A DNA stretch of 64,000 nt, from the NCBI GenBank assembly GCA_016187945.1, contig JACPIT010000013.1, positions 186,001-250,000 on the forward strand. The letters are read 5' to 3'. The notes under the pieces were generated by a model. It was not told where the DNA came from, made no database searches, and saw nothing but the letters and a program-made list of their open reading frames with translations. The position numbers and the translations under genes were made by a program. Positions 1 to 9,527 of the stretch are shown piece after piece. Position 1 is the first letter of the stretch; each line of letters opens with the position of its first letter. The DNA is from Opitutia bacterium (GTDB lineage Bacteria > Verrucomicrobiota > Verrucomicrobiia > Opitutales > Opitutaceae).

Positions 1-705
1 ACGAGCACGCTCACCTTTCCGGACGGCTCGCAGAGAAAATTCGCTCCCGTCCTCGCATCGCTTGATCGCGCCGTGTCGCAACAAACCTTGCGCGCCGGGC
101 TGGGCATGCCCTCACAAACCGAGACGGTGACCACGCCGCTCACTTTACTCGGGCTCCCCTACGGCGCGCCTGTCTTTCAGCAGCCCGCGCAAGTTTCGGC
201 TGAACTCTCCTACGAGGAACACGCGGTTCGTCTCGTCGCGAAGTTTTCTCCCGACAAAGATATCCTGTTCCGCGCGGGCTACGTTTACCGCGCCGCCCGG
301 CCGGAGTATCGCCCCCGCGAAGGCGATTTCGCGCTCTCGCTTCGGCTGCTCACGCAGACCAGCTTCCTCCGCCCCGACGGCTATTTTTCGGCTGACGCTC
401 CACAGCTCTGGAACCTCGGCTTCGTGCTTCATCATCCGCGGCTGCACGAATACGGCGTCAGTGCGCGCCAAAACTACGGCAGCAGCAACTCCGTGGGGCA
501 GGTCCGCATTCATCGCGCCGAGTTCATCTTCCGCAATCGGCTGGATCAGGCCGGCAAGGTGATCGGCGAGATTACGCCGGAGTGGCTCGCGGAAGCGGAA
601 GTCCTCGTTTTTCGCACCCAGTTTCTCGGCATGGCCCACCAGACGATCGCCATTCGCGACCTGACCCTTCCTCCCGAGGGACAGACCACAACGGACATTT
701 GGTAG
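1..705 (+). CDS. C-terminal part of an unknown protein
   Basis: The frame is open from the first base and ends at TAG 703-705, so the true start lies outside the window. A GTG at 73 is in frame, but the reading frame upstream of it is also free of stops and has normal composition. The visible 234 residues alternate hydrophobic and charged positions in a beta-rich way (for example around AELSYEEHAVRLVAKFSPD). I see no membrane segment and no motif I recognise. The next gene starts 60 bases later on the same strand. Function unknown; only the coding status is reasonably secure. Confidence 0.7.
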   Translation, partial: TSTLTFPDGSQRKFAPVLASLDRAVSQQTLRAGLGMPSQTETVTTPLTLLGLPYGAPVFQQPAQVSAELSYEEHAVRLVAKFSPDKDILFRAGYVYRAARPEYRPREGDFALSLRLLTQTSFLRPDGYFSADAPQLWNLGFVLHHPRLHEYGVSARQNYGSSNSVGQVRIHRAEFIFRNRLDQAGKVIGEITPEWLAEAEVLVFRTQFLGMAHQTIAIRDLTLPPEGQTTTDIW

Positions 706-765
706 GCTTCCACCTACGGCGTCTTTCTTGTCGCCCGCGCCGGCCGGTTGCGTAGCGTCCGCGGC

Positions 766-2196
766 ATGTTGCCCCGTATCGTCTCCACGCTCGCGGCGCT
801 CGTGTTCGCCGCTTCGTTCGCCGCCGCTGTTTCCGCCTCCGCCGCCGAACTCTCCGCTCAACAAAAAGCCTGGCTCGCCCAGGCGCACCGGCACGAGAAG
901 GCCGGTTGGATTTATCTCCACATCGAGGGCGAGCCGCGCGCTCGCGGTTTCCAGCACGGCTACTTGCTCGCGCACGAAATCGCCGAGGGCATCCGCGTCA
1001 CCGCCGCGCAGTGGGAGCACGACAGCAGCTTCGACTGGACGTGGCTCAAGGAGCAGACCAACGGCTTCATCTCCAACGGCGTCGATGCCGAGTGCGCCGC
1101 CGAGATGGAAGGCATCGCCGAGGGCATGAACGCCGCTGGCGTCGCCACCACCTACGCCGACATCCTCGCCTACAACGCCTCCATCGAGACCACCGGCTAT
1201 TGGTGGCCCGAGGTCTCGTCGAAGTTCTCCGGCAGCGCCACCGTCGTCACCGTGCCGAAGGAAATGTGCTCCGCGTTCATCGCCACCGGCCGCATGACGC
1301 GCGACGGCAAAATCGTGCTCGGGCACAACACCATGTCCGACTTCACGCTCGCGAACTACAACGTCGTGCTCGATCTCGTCCCCGCCCGCGGCCACCGCAT
1401 CCTCATGCAGACGCAGCCGGGCTGGATTCACAGCGGCACGGATTTCTTCCTCACCGACGCCGGCCTCGTCGGCTGCGAGACGACCATCGGCAACTTCAAA
1501 GGCTTCTCCGAAAAAGGCACGCCGGAGTTCATCCGCTTCCGCCGCGCCACGCAGGACGCCGGCTCGCTCGACGAGTGGTGCGAGATCATGAAGCGCGGCA
1601 ACAACGGCGGCTACGCCAACGCCTGGCTCGTCGGCGACGTGAACACCAACGAGATCGTCCGCCTCGAACTCGGCCTGAAATACATCGGCTTCGAACGCAC
1701 GACGGACGGCTACTTCATCGGCTCCAACATCGCCGAGAACCTGAAAATCCTCCGCCTCGAAACCGAGACGCACGACACCGACATCCGCACCTCGCCCGTC
1801 GCGCGCCGCGTGCGCTGGAAGCAACTCATGAAAGCCAACGTCGGCCAGATCGACGTCGCGAAGGCGAAGGAGTTCGAGGCCGACTGCACCGACGTGTGCT
1901 TCGACACCACCGACCGCCCCGCCGCGCTCGGCCTCAACGCCCGCGGCGATCTCGGCACGCAGCTCATCAACCCGCACCGCGAACCCTTCAAACCCGCCGG
2001 CACGTGCGACGCGAAGGTCGTCGACGCCGCGATGGCGAAGCAGATGAAATTCGCCGCCCGCTGGGGCTCGGCCGACGGCGTCGCGTTCGACGCGGAAAAG
2101 TTTCTCGAAGCGCACCCGCAATACGACTGGATGACCGGCATCCTCCAGAGCCGCCCGAGCCAGCCGTGGGTGGAATTCAGCGCCGGCGAGAAGTAG
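766..2196 (+). CDS. Exported C45/phospholipase B-like Ntn hydrolase
   Basis: 476 residues starting at ATG 766; a TTG at 748 is in frame, but the ATG gives a clean signal peptide (MLPRIVSTLAALVFAAS...). After the leader come RGFQHGYLLAHEI and, near residue 168, KEMCSAFIATGRMTRDGK followed by LGHN. A Cys-Ser after a short linker, then a Gly-Asn rich strand, is typical of N-terminal-nucleophile hydrolases of the acyl-CoA:6-aminopenicillanate acyltransferase (C45) and phospholipase B-like group, where autocleavage before Cys168 would free the nucleophile. Inferred role: periplasmic amide or ester hydrolysis, substrate unknown. Its TAG stop lies inside a palindromic repeat. Confidence 0.72.
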   Translation: MLPRIVSTLAALVFAASFAAAVSASAAELSAQQKAWLAQAHRHEKAGWIYLHIEGEPRARGFQHGYLLAHEIAEGIRVTAAQWEHDSSFDWTWLKEQTNGFISNGVDAECAAEMEGIAEGMNAAGVATTYADILAYNASIETTGYWWPEVSSKFSGSATVVTVPKEMCSAFIATGRMTRDGKIVLGHNTMSDFTLANYNVVLDLVPARGHRILMQTQPGWIHSGTDFFLTDAGLVGCETTIGNFKGFSEKGTPEFIRFRRATQDAGSLDEWCEIMKRGNNGGYANAWLVGDVNTNEIVRLELGLKYIGFERTTDGYFIGSNIAENLKILRLETETHDTDIRTSPVARRVRWKQLMKANVGQIDVAKAKEFEADCTDVCFDTTDRPAALGLNARGDLGTQLINPHREPFKPAGTCDAKVVDAAMAKQMKFAARWGSADGVAFDAEKFLEAHPQYDWMTGILQSRPSQPWVEFSAGEK

Positions 2197-2356
2197 CGCG
2201 GTGCTTTAGCCCGCGCCGGAGCGCCTTCAGCGCGAGCCAAAGCCTCCGCGCAACCCCAAGCCCGCGCAGCGTGAATTGTAGGAGCGGCTTTACGCCGCGA
2301 TTGCTGCGATGCGGTTGCCGCGCCCGAACGAATCGCGGCGTAAAGCCGCTCCTACA
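2193..2356. repeat. Composite palindromic element (families B + A)
   Basis: Family B left arm GTAGCGCGGTGCTTTAGCCC starts at 2193 with a decayed right arm. It is followed by family A: perfect 26-bp arms beginning TGTAGGAGCGGCTTTACGCC at 2277-2302 and 2331-2356 around a 28-base spacer. The same B-then-A order recurs at 29.8, 49.0 and 51.2 kb. The stop codon of the preceding gene (2194-2196) is part of the B arm. It separates two convergent genes. Confidence 0.9.
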
Positions 2357-2377
2357 CTCCGAGCCCGCGCCGCCGCT

Positions 2378-4816
2378 TCACTCGTTGCGCAGCGCCACGA
2401 CCGGATTCACGCGCAACGCCCGCAGCGCCGGCACCAGCGTGGCGCACGCGCCGGCGGCGCCGAGCGCGAGCACCGTGCCGACGAACGTCCCCGGGTCGTG
2501 CGGGCTCACCGCGTAGAGAAATCCCGCGAGCAACTGCCCGGCGAAATACGACGCGCCCAGCCCGAGCACGAGACCGAGGCCGAGTTGCCAGCCGCTTTGC
2601 CGCAGCACGAGTCCGAGCACGTCGCGCGGCGTCGCTCCGAGCGCCACGCGCACTCCTATCTCGGAGGTGCGTTGCGCGACGGAGTAGCTCATCACGCCAT
2701 AGAGGCCCACGCCTGCGAGCACGAGCGCCACGGCGCCGAACACGCCAAAAATCCAAGCGATGATCCGCTTCGAGAAGCGCGCCTCGTCGAGCATCTGGTC
2801 GAGCGTCTGCGCGAAATAGATCGGCAAGTCGTCGTTCAGGTCGCGCACCGCTTTCCGCAACACCGGCGCGAGTGCCGCCGCGTCGCCGCCGCGCGCCTTC
2901 GCCAGCACGGTCATGCGCCGCACGTCGTCCGCTTGCGTGAACGGCAGGTAAGCCTGCGGTCCCGGTTGCGAGTTGAAGCGCCCTTCCATGATCGGCGTCA
3001 CCACGCCGACGACCGTCACCCAGCGCTCCTCCTCGCCCGGCTTGCCCGCGCCTTGGCGGAAGCGACGTCCGAGCGCGCTCTGGTTGGGCCAGTATTTTTC
3101 CGCAAAGGCCGTGCTGACCACCGCCACGCGCGTCGAGTCGGCGGAGTCCGCGTCGGTGAAATCGCGCCCCTGCCGCAGGCCGATGCCGAGCGTGGAGAAA
3201 AAGTGCGGCGCGACCGCCTTGAAGCTCGAGGTGAGCGGCGGCTGGCCCGCCGGCTCGGGCGCGCGGCCCTCGATGAGGATCGGAGAGCTGTTGTCCCACG
3301 TCGGCTGCATGTCGGTGAGCGTGAAGTCGGCGAACTCCGGTCGCTCGCGCAGCCGCTCGATCAGGCGCGCGAAAAACTGTTTCTGTTTCGCGACGTCGTC
3401 GTATTCGCGATCGAGCAGCGCCACGCGGCCCGAGTAGACGCCTGCCGCGGTGAAGCCGAGCGGGAGCGATTGCGTCTGGATCACGCTGCGGATCGTCAGG
3501 CCGGACAACACGAGCAGCAGGCACGACAACGCGACCTCGCCCACGATCATCAGCCGCGAGAAACGTCCGACCCCCGCGCTGGTCGAGCCGCGGCCGGCGT
3601 CCTTCAGCACGGAGTTCAGATCCGGCCGCGAGTGCCGCCACGCCGGATAAAGCCCCGCGAGCAAACACGACGCGCCCGCCAGCCCGACCGCGTAGAGCAG
3701 CGCCGCGCCGTCGAGATCGAAGTGCATCCAATACGGCGGATGCGCGCTCACGACCGCGCGACGGAAAATTTCCAAACTCCCCGCCGCGATGCCGCAACCG
3801 AGCACGGCGCCTGCGAGCGAGAGCAGCAGCGTCTCGGCGAGCAGCAGCCGCACGACGCGCGCGCGGCCGGCGCCGAGCGCGGCGCGCACGGCGAGTTCCT
3901 TCTCGCGCACGGCGGAGCGCGCGAGGAGCAGGTTGCCGACGTTCGCGCAGGCGATGAGCATCACGAGCAGCACCGCGCCGAGCATGACGCCGAAGAGCTG
4001 CCGGTCCTCGTCTCCCGAAAACCGCTCGAAGAGCACCGTCGCACCGAAGCTGATGCCGCGATTCGTGTCGGCGTGGTCCTTCACGAACTGCGCGCCGAAC
4101 GCGGCGACTTCGGCGTTCGCCTGCTGGACGGTGACGCCGGGCTTCAGCCGCCCGAAGATCGTCAGCCCGCGGTCGTCGCGCTTGTCTTTCAAATACAGAT
4201 CGCGCACCGGCGTGAACGCCCCCGCTTCCTCCGGAAAACGAAAGCCCTCCGCCGCCACGCCGATCACCGTCGTCCATTCGCTGTTCACCTTGATCTGCTG
4301 CCCGACGATCGCGGGGTCGGCCTTGAAGCGATTCGTCCACAGCCAGTGCGTGAGCACGATCGTGCCCGGGGCGCCGGGTTTGTCGTCGTCTGCCGTGAAC
4401 CAGCGCCCGAGCACGAGCGGCGCGGGGAGCATCGTCGTGCCGCTCGCCGACATCACCGTGCCCGCGATGCGCTCCGGATCGCCGCCGGGGCCGCTGAGCG
4501 TCGTGGTGCGGTCCATGTAGACCGCCACGTCGACGAGCGAGCGTTGCCCGCGGCGGAATTCCTCGAACTCCGGCCACGACATGCCAAAGCGATCGCGCGG
4601 CTGCGCCTCGTTGCGCCCGGTCACAACGACGAGTCGCTCCTGCTCCGGAAACGGCAGCCCGCGCCACATGATCGCGTTGATGATGGAAAACATCGCGGTG
4701 TTGACGCCGATGCCGAGGCCGAGGGTGACGATCGCGACAACACAGAACAGCGGACTCTTCGCGAGAGTCCGCAAGGAGAGGCGGAGATCGGAGAACATGG
4801 GGAGCGTGGGTTTCAT
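2378..4816 (-). CDS. MacB/FtsX-type ABC permease, duplicated orphan (ADOP-like)
   Basis: 812 residues from ATG 4816, chosen because an AGGAG lies upstream and the FSDLRLSLRTLAKSP start typical of the family follows at once. Order: cytoplasmic N-terminus, first membrane helix (VVAIVTLGLGIGVNTAMFS), MacB-type periplasmic domain, three FtsX helices near residues 280-400, a further helix, a second periplasmic domain and a second FtsX triplet ending at VNPVVALRNE. Two MacB_PCD-FtsX units in one chain without an ATPase is the architecture known from Acidobacteria and Verrucomicrobia as orphan duplicated permeases. No ATPase gene is adjacent. Probable role in efflux or mechanotransmission; substrate unknown. 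Confidence 0.88.
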   Translation of the reverse strand: MKPTLPMFSDLRLSLRTLAKSPLFCVVAIVTLGLGIGVNTAMFSIINAIMWRGLPFPEQERLVVVTGRNEAQPRDRFGMSWPEFEEFRRGQRSLVDVAVYMDRTTTLSGPGGDPERIAGTVMSASGTTMLPAPLVLGRWFTADDDKPGAPGTIVLTHWLWTNRFKADPAIVGQQIKVNSEWTTVIGVAAEGFRFPEEAGAFTPVRDLYLKDKRDDRGLTIFGRLKPGVTVQQANAEVAAFGAQFVKDHADTNRGISFGATVLFERFSGDEDRQLFGVMLGAVLLVMLIACANVGNLLLARSAVREKELAVRAALGAGRARVVRLLLAETLLLSLAGAVLGCGIAAGSLEIFRRAVVSAHPPYWMHFDLDGAALLYAVGLAGASCLLAGLYPAWRHSRPDLNSVLKDAGRGSTSAGVGRFSRLMIVGEVALSCLLLVLSGLTIRSVIQTQSLPLGFTAAGVYSGRVALLDREYDDVAKQKQFFARLIERLRERPEFADFTLTDMQPTWDNSSPILIEGRAPEPAGQPPLTSSFKAVAPHFFSTLGIGLRQGRDFTDADSADSTRVAVVSTAFAEKYWPNQSALGRRFRQGAGKPGEEERWVTVVGVVTPIMEGRFNSQPGPQAYLPFTQADDVRRMTVLAKARGGDAAALAPVLRKAVRDLNDDLPIYFAQTLDQMLDEARFSKRIIAWIFGVFGAVALVLAGVGLYGVMSYSVAQRTSEIGVRVALGATPRDVLGLVLRQSGWQLGLGLVLGLGASYFAGQLLAGFLYAVSPHDPGTFVGTVLALGAAGACATLVPALRALRVNPVVALRNE

Positions 4817-4912
4817 CCAGCACCCGCGCCGCTCCTGAGAAGTTGCAAAAACTCTCCGGCTTCCCGCGCCGCCCCGCGCGCGCCGGCGAAACACGAGCCG
4901 CCGCCTGCGCCC

Positions 4913-6436
4913 CTACCGCTCTCCGGCCCGCACCATGCGCGCGATTTCGTCCTGCGCCGCCACGCGGGCCTCGTCCACCGAGCGAGCATCAAAGATCGCC
5001 AAACCCACAGCGCGCACCGCTTCGTCGCGCCGATGCGCGCGCACCTCGCCCCAACGCTCGCGCCACGTCAGCATCATCGCGTCGCCGCGATAATTGGTCG
5101 GCGCGGCCGCACTCAGACTCCACGTCAGGTAGAAAAACCAAAACGTCTCACGCCCGCTCGCGAACTCCGTCACGCGAAACGGCAACCGCGCGCCGCCCGC
5201 TTCCACCGCGAGATCCGGCAGCGTGCGCACGACGCGACTGCCCGCGGCCGGCAGACACACGCCGGGATGATGCGAGGCGAGCACCAACGCGCCGGTGTGC
5301 GCCGTGCGCCACTCCACCACGTAACCCGCGCGCCGCCGGCCATGCGCGTCGCGCCATTCGCCGAGTTGATGTGCATCCTCTCGCAACAGCTCGTGCATGA
5401 TCGGCGTAAACTCCGGCGCCACAAACTCCCGCGCCCCGCGCCCGAGATCCACAGTCCACCGCTGCGCCGGCGCACGCTCGTCCGCGCCACGAAACCAACT
5501 CCACGCCACGGCTTCCACGACGACGACTCCCGCCAGCGCCACTGCCCCGAGCCGCCACGCACCCGCGCATCCTCCGACGCGTGCCGCGGCCGATTCCCGG
5601 CGCGCGCCGCCGAGTCCGCGCCAGATCGCGAGCCCCGCCAGCGCGCCAAACACGAGCAGCAATTCACCCGCCGCCGCCGGATCGTGCCAGCGCGCTACCG
5701 CCGCCACGCCGCCCTGAGCGCAAGCGGCGGTCAACGCCGCTAGCCGCGCCGTGTTCGCGACCACCGCCACCGCCACGCCCGCCAGCACCCAGCCGACGCG
5801 TCGCGCGGCGGAGTCGCGCCGCAATTCGCCGATCGCGAGCCCCACCACCACGGCGGCCTGCAGCGAGCGGATGCCGCCGCACGCCTCTTCCACGCCGATC
5901 AATCCCTGCCGCAACTCGATCACCGTGCCGTTCACCGCCGCCGGTTCGCCCAACAGCGAAAATATCTCCGCGATGAACTCCGCCGTGCCACGCCGCAGCG
6001 CCTCCATCGCGTCCGCCGTCACAAACGCCGGCCACGGCAGCGCGACCAACGGGAACGCCACCGGAAACGCGAGCGTCCGCGCCCGCGACCGACCCCAGCC
6101 GCGCGCGACGAGCAACAACGCCAGCGCCACCCACAGCCCGCTCGCCAGCCACTCCGCCGCCGGCCAACCGGGAAACGCCGCGAGCAGCAATCGCAACGGC
6201 ACCAGCGCCGCCAGAATCGCGAGCGCGACCGCCACGCTCGCGCCCTCGCCTGCCCGCGCGCCATCCGCCGCGCCGCGCCAGCGCTCGCGCGCGAAATACG
6301 CCGCCAGCAACGGCAGCGCAACCCAGCCCCAGGCGCCGCCCGCCGCCTCGAGCGCGCGCCACAGTTGCGCGAGGGCCGCGACCGCGACCGCGGCGAACGC
6401 CAGCCATAACCCGCGTCGCTCGATCGCCGCGTTCAC
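4913..6436 (-). CDS. Exosortase with fused EpsI-like domain
   Basis: 507 residues from GTG 6436, which overlaps the stop of the upstream gene by four bases (GTGA). About eight hydrophobic segments fill residues 10-280. The exosortase triad is visible: Cys186 in EEACGGIRS, Arg231 in ANTARL and His251 in ARWHDPAAAG. After residue 300 comes one more helix and a periplasmic domain with HHPGVCLPAAG, matching the EpsI/DUF3485 family. Exosortases cut PEP-CTERM tails of exported proteins, probably transferring them to a surface polymer; EpsI-like domains accompany them. A PEP-CTERM protein lies upstream on the same strand at 9528-10406. The exact Xrt subtype cannot be decided by eye. Confidence 0.87.
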   Translation of the reverse strand: MNAAIERRGLWLAFAAVAVAALAQLWRALEAAGGAWGWVALPLLAAYFARERWRGAADGARAGEGASVAVALAILAALVPLRLLLAAFPGWPAAEWLASGLWVALALLLVARGWGRSRARTLAFPVAFPLVALPWPAFVTADAMEALRRGTAEFIAEIFSLLGEPAAVNGTVIELRQGLIGVEEACGGIRSLQAAVVVGLAIGELRRDSAARRVGWVLAGVAVAVVANTARLAALTAACAQGGVAAVARWHDPAAAGELLLVFGALAGLAIWRGLGGARRESAAARVGGCAGAWRLGAVALAGVVVVEAVAWSWFRGADERAPAQRWTVDLGRGAREFVAPEFTPIMHELLREDAHQLGEWRDAHGRRRAGYVVEWRTAHTGALVLASHHPGVCLPAAGSRVVRTLPDLAVEAGGARLPFRVTEFASGRETFWFFYLTWSLSAAAPTNYRGDAMMLTWRERWGEVRAHRRDEAVRAVGLAIFDARSVDEARVAAQDEIARMVRAGER

Positions 6437-8181
6437 GGCCGGAGCAATTCCTCGGCGCGATCGAGCAACGCCGCCTCCTCGCGCAACAGCGCCGTGCGCG
6501 CCGGCGCGTGCCGCAACACCTCGCGTGCCTCTTCGCGCCGCCCCGCTGTCGCGAGCACGATCGCGAGATACGGCGCGCGCGCCGGCATCGCGCGCTCCGC
6601 TGCGGGCAGTTGCGCGGCGAGCGCCGCGGCATCCACGGTCTGCCCGAGCTGCCAGAGCACGAACGCCTGATTCGTCACGTAAAACGGATTCGCCGGATCG
6701 CGCCGATAAAGCGTCTCGAGCACGCGCGTCGCCTCGTTCGGTGTGCGCGTCGGCGCGACCAGCAGACTCAGCAGCGCCCAGTCCTGGCTCTCGTTGCCCA
6801 GCTCGCCGCCCGCCTCCTTGCGCGCGCGCAGGCACTCGAGCAGTCCGGCGCTGTCACCCTCGGCGCGCAGCAAACTCACCCACTCGCGATAAGCCGCCGC
6901 GTCCTCGGGAAACTGCAACACGAGCGTGCGCAACGCCTCGCGCCGACCGCGCGGCCACTGCCACGCCGGGGCGAGGCGCAGAAGCGCGCGCAGCGCCGGG
7001 GCGGACGCGCGCGCCTCCTCGACGGCTTGCGTCCAGATGCGCGTCGCGCGCGCGGTCTCGCCGATCGACAGCGCCAGTCGGGTCGCGAACGCGAAATCTA
7101 GGCAATCCGCCGGCAACGCCCCCCACGCGCCGGCGGCGAGCAGCGCGCGCAGTCGCGCCCACTCGCCGCACGCGAGCGCGAGATCCGCACGCGTCGCCCG
7201 CAGCGCCGGCTGATCGGCGAGCGTCGCCGGTTGGGCGTCGATCCACGCGGCGGCTTCGGCGACGCCCTCCTGCACCGCGAGCCAGCGCGCGTAGTGCGCC
7301 GCCGCGGTCGCGTCGACCGCGGCGGCTGCGCGGATTTTTTCCGCAAGCGCCCTGTCGAGCGGCGCGGTCGGGCGGCTCAGTTTCAGCGCGGCCGCCGCAT
7401 CGAGCCAGTCGCCAAGTCCGGCCGTGGGTGAACGCGCAAGCGCGGCGCCGATCTCGCCGGCATCGAGCGGATCGCGGCGCGCAAAGGCGTCGGCGAGCAA
7501 CACGCGCAGCGCCGGCACGGCCTGCACGGGCGTTTGCGCGAGTGCCTGCAACTCGGCGCGCGCCGCGCGCACCCGCGCCGGATCGCGCGAGCGCAATTGG
7601 ACGGTCGCGTGCAGCAGGCGGATTTCGGGCGTGAGCGCAATGCGCGCGCCGAGTTCGCCGAGCAGCACGTCGGCCTCGCCATTCGCGCCCTCGAGCAGCG
7701 CGAGCGCGGCGGCCACACGCAGGTAGTCGGCAGTCTGTTTTTGCTCCGGCGTGCAACCGGCGAGAGCCAGCCGCGCGGTCGCGCGGTCATCGAAGCGCAA
7801 CGCCGCACTCGCCCACGCGAGGCGCGCCACAAAATCTTCCGGATGGCGGCGCCACAATTCCTGCCGCACGGCGACGGCTTCGGGCGAACCGCCGCGCTCG
7901 TAATAATCCGCGAGCGTCGCCAACGCGGCATCGGTGACGCCACCGCGCAATGCGGTCCCGAGTGCGAGACGCGCACCGGCGAGGTCGTTCTGCGCGAGAA
8001 AAGCGCGCGCCTGGTTCAACGCGCGGCTCGCGCGCCAATGCTGGTAAGCCGGTCGGCCGGCCCACGCGCCGAGCGCGAGCACGGCGAGCGTGGCCAGCAC
8101 CGCGAGAGGGAGGATCTGTTCGCGATCCCGCATGTGCTCGTAGCGGCCGCGGAGCCACGCGCGGACGGTTCGCCGGTTCAT
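6433..8181 (-). CDS. Membrane-anchored TPR-like repeat protein of exosortase locus
   Basis: 582 residues from ATG 8181; the frame is open further upstream, but that part is an Arg-rich shadow of the next gene. One N-terminal helix (residues about 23-42, ILPLAVLATLAVLALGAWAG) is followed by Ala/Leu-rich helical pairs in which TPR-like units can be made out (ALNQARAFLAQNDLAGARLA). It overlaps the upstream gene (ATGA, 8178-8181) and the exosortase gene (GTGA, 6433-6436), so the three are probably translated together. TPR proteins are common partners of exosortase and EPS loci; the exact role is inferred. Confidence 0.82.
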   Translation of the reverse strand: MNRRTVRAWLRGRYEHMRDREQILPLAVLATLAVLALGAWAGRPAYQHWRASRALNQARAFLAQNDLAGARLALGTALRGGVTDAALATLADYYERGGSPEAVAVRQELWRRHPEDFVARLAWASAALRFDDRATARLALAGCTPEQKQTADYLRVAAALALLEGANGEADVLLGELGARIALTPEIRLLHATVQLRSRDPARVRAARAELQALAQTPVQAVPALRVLLADAFARRDPLDAGEIGAALARSPTAGLGDWLDAAAALKLSRPTAPLDRALAEKIRAAAAVDATAAAHYARWLAVQEGVAEAAAWIDAQPATLADQPALRATRADLALACGEWARLRALLAAGAWGALPADCLDFAFATRLALSIGETARATRIWTQAVEEARASAPALRALLRLAPAWQWPRGRREALRTLVLQFPEDAAAYREWVSLLRAEGDSAGLLECLRARKEAGGELGNESQDWALLSLLVAPTRTPNEATRVLETLYRRDPANPFYVTNQAFVLWQLGQTVDAAALAAQLPAAERAMPARAPYLAIVLATAGRREEAREVLRHAPARTALLREEAALLDRAEELLRP

Positions 8182-9374
8182 CGCGACCCCTCCGGGCGTG
8201 CGAGTGCGGCGCGTTCGGGTTCGAGCGCTTGCCAGGCGGCGAACGCGGCATTGCGGCGCGCGTCGTTTTCGCCCGCCGCGAGCGTCCAGAGTGCGTAGTG
8301 CCGGGCCAGCGCCGCGTCGCGTGGCGCGGCGGCCGTCGCGGCGGCGTAGGCGAGGCGCGTGCCCGGCGCGTCGCCGAGCGCTTGCGCGAGACGCGCGAGC
8401 GTCGCGGCGTGGCCCGAGCCGGCATGCAACGCGAGCAGCCACAGATCTTCTGCGACGGCAGGACGGTTTTTCGCCGTCGCCCGATGCGCCGTAAAAGCGA
8501 GGTCGACGGCGTCCGCCGGCAACGCGCCCCACGCGCCGGAGCGCAGGAGCGATTGCGCGAGCGACAGGTCGCGGCGCGCGAGCGCGAGCGTGACGCGGCG
8601 GGAATTTGCGAGCGCCGGCGCGAGCGGGTCGAGTTGGGTGAGAGCGGCGCGTTCGTCGCCTTGCACGGCGAGCAAATCGGCTGCGGCGGTCGCAGCGGTG
8701 TTTTCAGGCGGAATCGATTCGGCGGACGCGGCGCCGGTGAGCGCGAGCAGGCGGCGGGCGTCGTCCCGGTGGATGCCGGCCTGCTGCGCGGCGACGCGCA
8801 AGGTCTCGCCGGCCGCTTCCGCCGCAGGTGTCGTGGCAGGACGTTCGAGCAGCACCGCGCCCGCGCCCGCGAGTCGCGCCGCTTCAGGCTCGGCGAGTTC
8901 TGTGGCCGCGGGATCGCCGGCCCAGCGGCCGAGCGCCGCCACGGCCACGTGCTGCCGCGCGGCGCGCGGCAGTTGATCCCACCATCCGCGGGCCTCGGCG
9001 CGAGCGTCGTCGCGCCAACACGCGGCGAGCAGATCGGCGACGAGCGTCACGTCGTCCGGATCGGCGAGCGCGGCGGCGCGGAGGAGTTCGCGTGCGCCGG
9101 GAGCGTGAGCGGCGGCGAGGTAGCGGCCGGCGACGGCCCAGAGGGCGGGTTCGGCGGGGAAACGTTCGCGCGCGCGCCGGGCGGCGTTGAGGCGAGGATC
9201 GACCGTCCGCGCGGCAGCGGGCACGGCGCGATGCCGCTCGGCGCGCTGGCGCAGCAAGAGCCAAGCACCGAAAGCGATCACGGCGACGCCGGTCACGGCC
9301 CAAAGCACGAGCGCCCAGCGGCGGGCTTCGGGCCACTGGCTCGCCCAGCGGCGAAAGAGGCGGATCGGGTGCAT
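8178..9374 (-). CDS. Second TPR-like membrane protein of exosortase locus
   Basis: 398 residues from ATG 9374. A positively charged start (HPIRLFRRWASQW) precedes one membrane helix at about residues 21-43, then Ala-rich helical repeats. It shares the phrase SGAWGALPAD.(V/C)DLAF with its downstream neighbour (AGAWGALPADCLDFAFATR), so the two are paralogues by duplication. First gene of a coupled trio ending in the exosortase. About 150 bases separate it from the PEP-CTERM gene, with no obvious terminator between them. Confidence 0.8.
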   Translation of the reverse strand: MHPIRLFRRWASQWPEARRWALVLWAVTGVAVIAFGAWLLLRQRAERHRAVPAAARTVDPRLNAARRARERFPAEPALWAVAGRYLAAAHAPGARELLRAAALADPDDVTLVADLLAACWRDDARAEARGWWDQLPRAARQHVAVAALGRWAGDPAATELAEPEAARLAGAGAVLLERPATTPAAEAAGETLRVAAQQAGIHRDDARRLLALTGAASAESIPPENTAATAAADLLAVQGDERAALTQLDPLAPALANSRRVTLALARRDLSLAQSLLRSGAWGALPADAVDLAFTAHRATAKNRPAVAEDLWLLALHAGSGHAATLARLAQALGDAPGTRLAYAAATAAAPRDAALARHYALWTLAAGENDARRNAAFAAWQALEPERAALARPEGSR

Positions 9375-9527
9375 CGCGTCGGAAGCAAAGCGTCTCGCCG
9401 GAGCCGCGTCAGGCGAATTGCGCGGCACTGCGCGCGCGCCGCGAATGAGCTGGAAATCCGCTGTCGGACGGGTCGGGCACTGTCTGGCAGGGCCGCGACC
9501 GAACCGGATTCCCGTCGGCGCCGCCGC

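Noticed and set aside
2309-5743. A plus-strand open frame of over 1100 codons
   Set aside because: It lies opposite the MacB-like permease and exosortase genes, is Arg/His-rich without any domain, and is explained as the antisense shadow of GC-rich coding DNA.
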